From the NCBI GenBank assembly GCA_030544235.1, contig CM060484.1, forward strand, positions 15,173,031-15,237,030: 64,000 bases of DNA, in the 5' to 3' direction. A model generated the notes under the pieces. It saw nothing but the letters and a program-made list of their open reading frames with translations. It was not told where the DNA came from and made no database searches. Positions 9,926 to 64,000 of the stretch are shown piece by piece. Position 1 is the first letter of the stretch; each line of letters starts with the position of its first letter. Origin of the DNA: Lepturacanthus savala (taxonomy: Eukaryota > Chordata > Actinopteri > Scombriformes > Trichiuridae). The translations under genes were made by a program, and so were the position numbers.

Positions 9926-12900
9926 CTGTTCCCCATTTATAATACTTATATATCAGATATAAATTCTTAATTATTGCCGCCACAAACCCTTGATTTTGTA
10001 GCAGCATTTCTAAAAGATTGTGATGAATTTGCAGTGTTCTATGTGCTATTTTTGCGGTGGTCAAATTCCAGGAATTAGGAAAATAATGCAATTAAAAAAA
10101 AAAAAAAGTAACAATGCAAAGTCATACGTAAATCATTAACTACGATGAAAAGCATACAGCGTATTACAGATGTGTTTTAGGAACATGAAAATTTCATCAA
10201 AGTAACTTGAGTTCCATTTGTAAGCCTTTATCACATAAGCTTTCATCTCAACATTAGCTCCAAATAAAATCAGCCAGTGATGTGATTAAATTAAATCAAT
10301 TAACATAAATATAGTTTCGTTTTTTTTCTGTTTGATGCGGACCCATCTTTGCAGTCTGAACAATGCATCAACTTGTATTCTTCCGTACACAAACCTCACT
10401 TGGGAACATTTGGAACTGATGTAGTCATTTTTTGTAGCAGGTGAGATTAGTCCATTTCCGACCGAATAGACTTTCAATGCAGCCATAGTGACATGAAATA
10501 GTAGAAAAATACAGGTGTTTGCAATCATACTAATTACATTTCTGTTCCATTCAGGTCAAAGAGAGTCAGGTTCTGCTAGCTGCTAGTTAGCTCACTGAAA
10601 AGGCTCTGCTACATTAAATGGAACCTAATTAGTATCATTGGTAACACCTGTGATTACCTACTACATGTCAATACGCCTGTTGTGAAAAAAAAGTCAATGT
10701 GTGCCTGAATCTTATTGAATGTGGAAGTTGTCAGAAGCTACTACGACACAAAATGCGGCAATTGGTAATTAATAATTTTCTCATGAGTGACTGGTGTTGA
10801 GCATAGACTGTATCCTGTGCCCTATAGTGGATTTATTAAGAGATACACATGTACACATGCTCAAAATATAAATAGCAGATTGCTAACGCAACAAAACATG
10901 GCTAAAAATACTTCATGTAAAGAGCAGCCAGTATGTTTGTGTGGATGATGGGAATGTATTCGTTGCATGGAGACTTTAAATACATTCTTGAAGGCTGTAA
11001 CGCATGTCAAGAATTTAATCTAAAGCATAAATAGTTGCATGTCATGAGGGCTCAAATATTGGGTTGCTACGCATGGCTATGCTCACCCAGAGAAGAAGGA
11101 TTCGCCGCTGCTGTGACAGACAGAGGTGCCCCACGACTGTGGGAGACAGAGGGCCAGCGGCCAGACTTTAACCGAAGCTGCATGTTGACAGAGTCAAAGG
11201 GTCGAGACCCTGTGTCGGCCATCGATAGACTGAAGTGAAGCTCCAGTGTCCTGTCAGCAGGACGGAGGGGTAGAGCGATCCCCAGGAAGGCGCAGACTGA
11301 TAAGACTGCTAATTGATGCCCATGTGTCAGATTGTTGTTTTTGCCTGCCTGGGGGGGAGATTGGAGGTTGTCTTTGAAGATAGTGTGCTAATTTATACTT
11401 AAGTGCTACCATGCAACCATCAATCTCAAAGGAGAACTAATAAACAAGGGATTGACCATCTTAAACTTGCTTTGTGAGCATGCAGACTAGTAAAACATGT
11501 CATTCTTAACCTTTTTTTGCCTTTTTCTCATCATGGGGTATTTTGATTGGAAAGTTTAAATAAGCAGTAATAAATTCTAGATCTTGGTTTACAATGGGTA
11601 TATAAAGTGGTTTGAATATGAATTGTATGCATACATATGTGAGACAATGTCTTATACCCAGGAAACAAAGCACAGGCTTATTACATTGTTTGTTGCTGAC
11701 TGTAGTTGCATTTTCAATATTAAAGCTTAAATAAAACAAAGAAATAATGAGCATGTGGGAACAAGAAAGAACGAGGACCACAGGGGGTGTTGAACTCGAA
11801 ATATTTATATTTGCTCTCCTCCTCGGTCTGGTTAATGTTCAAGTTAAAAACAGTCAAATGTTGTTCTCGTCAAAGAAGAATCAGTAATGAGGGTTCTGCG
11901 TTCTTTCACGCTAAGCTGACACAGAGACTTACTTTTTCCCCTGATGTTCATCCCCAGCGATATCACGGTTTCAAGCGGACGCCCACGCCTCTGCCACCAG
12001 CCAACGGAGCTCCACAATCATGCAGCGGAACCATGTGAAAGTAGTCTTATCATACATAATCACTGTTGGAGATTAAGAAACAGAAACTCACTCAAGTCAT
12101 AGTCCCTAACAGTAAGATATACTTTAGGTGTAATTTGATTTTGTAAAAGCTGCACGGATATCTTTTTGAGCCTCTTGGCAGGATCAGAACAAGCTGTAAA
12201 GACAGCACAGACATCACATTTTAAAGTTGATACAGCAAAGTGCACCCTAATTTACACATTCTACAGTTATATAACCAATAAGAGTCCCCTTTGTTCAAGT
12301 TCAGTTTTTGGTCTGGAGCAGCTCTGGTGGGAAATGCTGTATGAAGGTTCGGTTGATGAGATCCATGAAAATGAACCAAACATTAAGGCTGAAATGAGCT
12401 GAAAGAGACTGAACTTTTCCTAGAGCTGTGGGCAACAGCAAAGTTAGTCGACAATTCTCTCACTTTACTTCACTTTCTTATTAATTTTGTCATTTAATCC
12501 TTTGTTAATATAACAATATTAATGAATCCAGCTTTCAATGCACAATATGTAGAAGGTTTTAACCAGGAACAAACAGAAACAAACAGACCTGGCGGTTAGA
12601 ACTAGTAAAAACACTGACTGATGCGTTATCATGTTAAAAATCTGTTAAAATTTCTTCAATGATGTTTGACAGACGTCCTGTGTGGAGCTGGCAGCCTCTG
12701 GTATCTGCTGCAACATTAGGTCAGCTTGTGTCTCTAATAGATTAAGAACCAGACGTTCAGAAGCCGAATTATCAGCAGTTGTCTCCTCCTCCGCTCCAAA
12801 GCAAGTAAATAAGTTTCACAATAAAAATCAATGTTTTCTCTGATGCTATGCTGGCACCACTACTTGATCTGATGTTAACGATAGCTCAGCTATAGTTTGT

Positions 12901-14400
12901 GATAGTTGAAAAGCAACCATCATATAAATGTGGCTTAAACTGGATAAAAAGTTATTTTTATGACAGCTATGGGCAGACCAACCACAACACTGACACATAC
13001 ACAAAGGGAACATTGAAAGGCAGCTATGTAACCTCGCTTAATTAGATTAAATCAGAAATTAGGTTGGAAAATTGGTTGGAAACATTTAGGGTAATGAAAG
13101 TACACAACTCAACGAAATATTTGACATAGATCTAGTTATTTTTCTTTTTTTTACGTTTTGATCTTGGACTTTTAAGTCTCTCTCTAGTTAAATATAACCT
13201 CAAATTCCCAGGTATCAAATCAGTATTCAATGAAACAACAGCAAATACCATACATAGTATACGTTTACAGAGAGCTGTCATCAACCTTTACACACAAGCA
13301 CTAACCTTTGTATACATTAGGGATTCCTTGGATGCTCACTGTAAATGGCTTTAATTCCAGGGGAAGGTTTGTTATTGGGGGAGGCGAGTCTACAGCTCGG
13401 CTTCGGCGCAACCTCATGATTGACTCAGTCTAAATATTGTCTGTCAGACTGTATGATCCAAACTAATTTCCTTCACTTAATGGGATTTACTGTGCCTGCG
13501 ATGCGCAATTTGTCTTCATTGCATTAGTGGAGCCACAAAAACAGCAGCTCAAAAAGAGCCACACTGATTGTTTTTTGGAACAGAGCGTTCATGGCATTGA
13601 ATGTAGATGCCTTCGATTCATTAGGGAGCCATAGAGCCTTGTATCTTCTACTACGCCCTTAATGCTGTCTTCCTGTCTGCATGTACACAGACGTTTAAAG
13701 GGCGGGCGAGAGAGGAGAAGCCCATTAGAACGGACCTCCACAGCTAATAGAGGAATATAGCATGTCAGGATGAGCGGCGGGAGACGAGGAGGAAGCAGAG
13801 GAAACTGTGCAGGGATCAAAAAAAATGAAAACATGGGAGTATCACTCCTACATTCCCTATACATTGTTACCAGGAGAGAAAAAAAAGCATCTGAGTGGGC
13901 CGAGGTGTGTGAAAGGATGAGGGGGGGGTATAGAGATATCTGAAGGGCTGAAGACAGGAAGGCGTCTCGTAAACGGTCTCATTCACTGGGAATTCAGACT
14001 GAGATGTGCGATACAGATGTCTGTGTGTTCATTTGAAGCGTGTGTGTGTGTTGTTTGCATATTTTGTGTGCTTCCATGTTATTGCATGTATGTGTATGGT
14101 ATATGATGAGGCAGGCACAGACCTACAACAGTATGCTATACTGTATGTATAGGAAATAAGTCATCCTGCATGCTAGCTGATGAGGCGATCTGGATGTTTG
14201 CGGCTCTCTGTATATAACACGACTCATAATATTTACAGATAGAAATGGAGAAGGATAACTGCGATTCAGCGGTTCTAGAAATGAGAAATGGATACAAACG
14301 TGTAGGCGTGTAGGAGTGTGTGAGTGTTTTGAGTTGTGACAGAGGCATATATGCAAAAGCAGTGCCAAACACTGATTGTTTGACCTTGCATGTAACTATT
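9926..14400. other. Intergenic; GC-richer patches at 11030-11350 and 13360-13870
   Basis: No coding gene supported. The two patches are richer in GC and complex, and the second contains TGACTCA (AP-1-like, near 13422) and CTTAATGGGATTTA. They could be regulatory elements. The rest is ordinary AT-rich DNA with poly-A and poly-T runs. Confidence 0.35.
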
Positions 14401-14883
14401 CACGGGCGTAGTAGTGGGGGAGAAAAGTGGACCTGACTACCCAGGGCCTGAGTAGAGAGAGGGCCCATGGAATTCCTGTTTTTGTTTTGGTGAATAAATA
14501 GATTGAGTCAGTTAATCTGTGTCATAATTTAATATGGTGTCAAACATATTTATAGCATCTTGAGAGAATGAACTTTGTGCCACAGTATTATATTGGACAC
14601 TCTGGGGGCCCCCTCTTGGAGGCTCAGAATGGTTTAGTCCATCCACAGACAGTGGTCGGCGACAAATGACAAATGTCCCAAATGTCCCAAATGTCAGTGA
14701 GCCCAGATTCAATAGAGGCCATATGCATCAATTTTGAGTGGTGAAGAAGCAGTCATAAATATAATCTAATCCTATTGTATCTTAAATAATATTTTTTTTT
14801 TTTGCTCACACTTGCACCGGCATGTAGAGGGGCCCAGTGACATTAAGAGTGCCCAGGGCCCAAAATCTGGTGTCACGACCCTG
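14401..14883. mobile_element. hAT-like non-autonomous element
   Basis: Left end CACGGGCGTAGTAGTGG resembles the reverse complement of the right end (CAGGGTCGTGACACCAG). GGGCCCAGTGACATTAAGAG and CCCAGGGCCCAAAATCTGG flank the interior. The CAGGGGCGT-type terminus is typical of hAT elements. The flanking 8 bp do not form a clear duplication. Confidence 0.5.
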
Positions 14884-16979
14884 AATCTCTACTGGACATC
14901 TTTTCGGGTATTTAATCCTTTTCAGGTGGCAAACGTTAATTGTTCTTGCTCAACTTTCTTCAATATATACGATATGTCAATCCTGCATTTGAATCCACCC
15001 CAAGCTTGAAACTGATTTGTTTTTTTCATATAAAAACAGCCCTAGGTAGGAGAGATGAAATCACAAGCAACTAAACAAAAAAATCTAAATTAAGGTAGAG
15101 GAAAAAAGAGACAATTGATTATACAGACTTTGATAAAAGAAAAAAGTTTGGAAAAATAAAAGTTTACTTAAATGTATTTCTATATTCAGGGCGACATGGA
15201 GGGGCAGTGATAAGCACAGGGTCGCAGGTTCAAGGGCTTGAGCTGCGACTAATTGTGGCTGAGAGGGGAGTGTAATGACTGCTTTAGTAGGAATTGTAGT
15301 TGTCCTGAAATGGTTGGCAGTAGACTGATAGTGTCAGTGCAAGGTGTCAGTAGGTGTTCGTGAGGTAAATTCTGTCTGTTTCTAGAGTGTCCTGATGTGA
15401 TTTCCCACTTGTAACTACAACAAGGAACTTGGTTTTCTCATTCATCATTAGAGTGATTGGTCGCTTGACTTGTGAACTAAAGTTGATTAGAATAACATAT
15501 ACATGCAAAATTGGTGAGCTTAGGTCTAAAGATCATTTACAAATTGGACCTATAGGCAGGTGTTATTAGAGGGTAACAGCTTGGGGTATCATTTAAGTAA
15601 CCCTGCTTAAATGACACCCTGCGTATTTTAGGATAACACCTCCCTTGTGTTTTTGGTTGTAATCAGGGATCCAGCCCTGAATAATTATTCTCAGCCTCCC
15701 TGCCTATTAGAATCTTATTGGAATTTTCGCAAACGCTCTCAAGCTGTGGATCCCTGGATTTAGCACCATATTTCAGACAATTTGTAACCCTACACTTTTT
15801 GTAATGCTGGTAGGAATTAGTGAGCCTGAATGTCTTTCATTCCAGTACAGCAACTGAGCTACTAGCCAAATACAAGCAGCTATGGATGGTGAGACGTCAT
15901 TTATCATCCGTGCCACAGACTGAACGAATCACACGATACCTTCATCCTTAAAAATGATATATTGATATATAGTGTGACTTTAGCGACTGTGGTTGATTGT
16001 TATGTCCATGTTGGCAGGAGACATGCAGCACTGACATCTACTCAATATTGTTTTGGAACCTTTCAGCAACAGCTGCAAAATGCCAGAACAATCTTAGAGG
16101 CATCAGAAAAAAGTCAGATCTGATAATGCTCTTATATGTTTAACAGTGGAAGCTGTTATTATACATCACGTTTTGCTGAAAGATTGCGATGTGAGATTTT
16201 GTATGTTGTAAGTTGTTTTAGTGTATTTTGCAGATGACTACATCAGTTACCACAATACTCAAAGGGCGTAATGAACATATAAAACATTTTAAGTGGCAAT
16301 ATTCATAAAATAATGTTCATTAGCTTTTAATAACATATTGTGTATTTGTTGGCTTTTAATAATGAATAATTGGCATATTGGCATTTAAATTACAATAATT
16401 AATTAATAATTACAATAAATTTGCATGATATACCATATCCTATTGACTTATGGTATGGGAAACATGCATGTGTCAGTGGTTAATAAATTGAGAAATGATA
16501 ATTCTGAAAAAGAAATATTTCAGATTCTTTCAAAATAAATCATACAAGCTTCCAACTTCTTTTTATGCAGGAGTGGCCCAAACTTTCAACACAAGAGCAC
16601 AGCTGGTGAAAGATGGACCTCAGGGAAACACATTATATAACTCCTAAGAGGAATGAACAGTTATACTGAGATAGTGGCGCATCAGAAATCACTTGGGCCA
16701 TAACTGTCTATTTAATAAGAACATTTACTAAGACTATAAAAGAAAAAGAGGAAGATGAGAGAAAACAATTATCGGATACAATTGTAATAGGCTGACAATA
16801 ATTATCTATAATTCTTCATAATGAATATGGGCTTATATGAAGAATAATTCAAGTGGAGGGTGAGCTGTCACATACTTCTACTCACAGCCTTAAATTTAAG
16901 ACTATTTCTGATCTACTTATTCTGATTCCAGACATTAGTAGCTACGCTGCTGTTTATTTGACTGCTAACATTTTCCCAT
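14884..16979. other. Intergenic sequence directly upstream of itga1
   Basis: AT-rich DNA. A possible SINE head lies at 15188-15245 (GCAGGTTCAAGGGCTTGAG, degraded B box). No coding gene is seen. Confidence 0.45.
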
Positions 16980-17141
16980 GGATTGGCAAACCAGGCCCCG
17001 CAAGTAGAGCTTATAAGGTTGTGAGGAGTGAACTCCGTACAACTCTCCCACCCGCCTTCCTCCTCCCTGTCCTCCTCCTCCTCAACCTCCTCCTCCTCCT
17101 GTTTCTGTCAGACCCACTCAGCTCAGCCGAGACGACACGCA

Positions 17142-17174
17142 ATGGAACAGAGCTCATCCTGGAGATCAGTCTGA
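17142..17174 (+). other. Short upstream ORF (10 codons) in the itga1 leader
   Basis: ATG at 17142 with stop at 17174, wholly upstream of the main start. If the mRNA begins near 17040, ribosomes would meet it first. Coding function is not implied. Confidence 0.35.
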
Positions 17175-17203
17175 CTCGGGGACTTCGGGCAGTTGAACTG
17201 TGG

Positions 17204-17281
17204 ATGCCGCGGCGCAAGAAATGTCCAGTGGGCCCTGCTCTTAGCCATTTACTGAGTTTTTGTTACCTTCTGGTGAGCTGA
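17204..17281 (+). other. Upstream ORF (25 codons) in the itga1 leader
   Basis: ATG at 17204 encodes MPRRKKCPVGPALSHLLSFC plus five residues and stops at 17279-17281, 78 bp before the itga1 start. It resembles a signal sequence, but its possible donor GTGAGC at 17273 leaves phase 0, which does not fit exon 2. Confidence 0.35.
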
Positions 17282-17359
17282 ACAGCGACAGCGCGAAAAG
17301 CAGAAAAGTCCGTGGAGTAAATAGAGCTCAGAGTACGGGGACACCCTCAGCGCGTCAAG

Positions 17360-63310
<45,951 letters not shown>

Positions 63311-64000
63311 GTAAGACCCGCCTGTTATAATGGTCTCCCTCAGCAATGCAACTATTAGCTGACAAAAAGAAGAAGAAGATTAAGAGTCAAAGACAGGAAG
63401 GATTTGAACCTTGTTTGAAAGATCCTCCGTCTGTCTGTCTTTTATAATCCGACAGTGAGAGCTGGGGTTTTTCTTGTCTGGCACCAAACTCGCCTCTGTT
63501 CACAGCACATTAACATCTGCAACAGCTGACTGCCATACTTCAACCATTCAAGTTGCATTACTGCATCCGTGTTTCGACACAGATTGTTAGGACTGTCTTC
63601 CCACACCCCCACATGCATAGTTTTTCTAACTACCCAATAACTGTTTCAGCGAGTGATGTTTCCAGATAAAGTGTGGGAACGCATTAGCGACAAATTAGAG
63701 CGCTTACAACTACCCCCTCACTTCTAAGCACAAAACGTCTCAGACCCTGTCAGAGCGGAGATGCGAGTGAGGAAGCCTTGTTCAGACCTCTCCTGTTATT
63801 GTTATTGAAAGGAAGAGAAGGGACATACGCACGCAGGAAGAGGAAGTCATCAAACGGAAGTGGCAGTTTTTCTTCTGACACTGCGCTGCCTATGATATTC
63901 TGGACTCTCTGCCACTCTCGTTAGAGCAGATACTGTTGATCTTAACAGTTTAGCGAGGGAGCACGGGGAATGAGACAGTGACCCACAAACCTTCTGGGGG
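63311..64000 (+). other. itga1: Start of itga1 intron 18, open at right edge
   Basis: Begins GTAAGA. No further exon is recognised before the end. The next block expected from the alpha-1 family (IPFAKDCG-like) is not present. Confidence 0.8.

Larger units (their letters stand above)
16980..17359 (+). promoter_or_regulatory. itga1: Probable itga1 core promoter and 5' UTR
   Basis: Base composition rises here relative to the AT-rich flank. An inverted CCAAT box (ATTGG, 16982-16986) lies about 30 bp before a TATA-like TTATAAG at 17011. A CT-rich tract (17043-17103) follows, then a GC-rich leader up to the ATG at 17360. The transcription start is inferred to be near 17035-17050. Only the motifs are seen. 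Confidence 0.4.

Noticed and set aside
16853..17281. 142-codon + strand ORF over the promoter as a first exon or gene
   Set aside because: It spans the inferred promoter and leader, and its only donor near the end (17273) is in the wrong phase for exon 2, whereas the ATG at 17360 gives a perfect signal peptide junction.

Overview
This is a piece of a ray-finned (teleost, probably percomorph) fish chromosome. The evidence is a vertebrate multi-exon gene with compact introns, abundant CA, TA and GA microsatellites, and several repeat types typical of fish genomes: Tc1-like and hAT-like MITEs, tRNA-headed SINEs and L1-clade LINE remnants. Nothing here is bacterial or viral, and I found no operon, CRISPR array or complete RNA gene.

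The only protein-coding gene I can support is itga1 (integrin alpha-1, a collagen-binding, I-domain-containing alpha subunit) on the + strand. Eighteen exons can be placed from 17360 to 63310. All junctions keep the reading frame, and the assembled 2,424 nt encode 808 residues: signal peptide, most of the seven-blade beta-propeller with the inserted I domain, and the first part of the leg (thigh/calf) region. The remainder (rest of the legs, transmembrane helix and cytoplasmic GFFKR-type tail) lies beyond the right edge. Every exon junction is GT-AG except intron 17, which is GC-AG.

Layout: 1-2780 is a tandem, CpG-containing repeat array with a 1,820-bp duplication, CTCF-like motifs and palindromic minisatellite units. 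2780-16980 is intergenic sequence with several transposon remnants and patches that look like conserved non-coding DNA. 16980-17359 is the likely promoter and 5' UTR, with an inverted CCAAT box, a TATA-like box and two short uORFs. 17360-17408 is exon 1. 17409-40789 is a 23.4-kb first intron holding a decayed L1 ORF2, MITEs, SINEs and an AGC repeat. Exons 2-18 then follow with much shorter introns, including a 95-bp long (CA)47 tract close to the exon 16 acceptor.

The most notable points are the repeat-borne CTCF-like motif array upstream of the gene, the GC-AG intron 17, two I-domain substitutions next to the metal site (an Asp where human alpha-1 has Arg218, and DGQSHD instead of DGESHD), and the absence of a pelota gene from intron 1. 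I did not find a clear new biological system.
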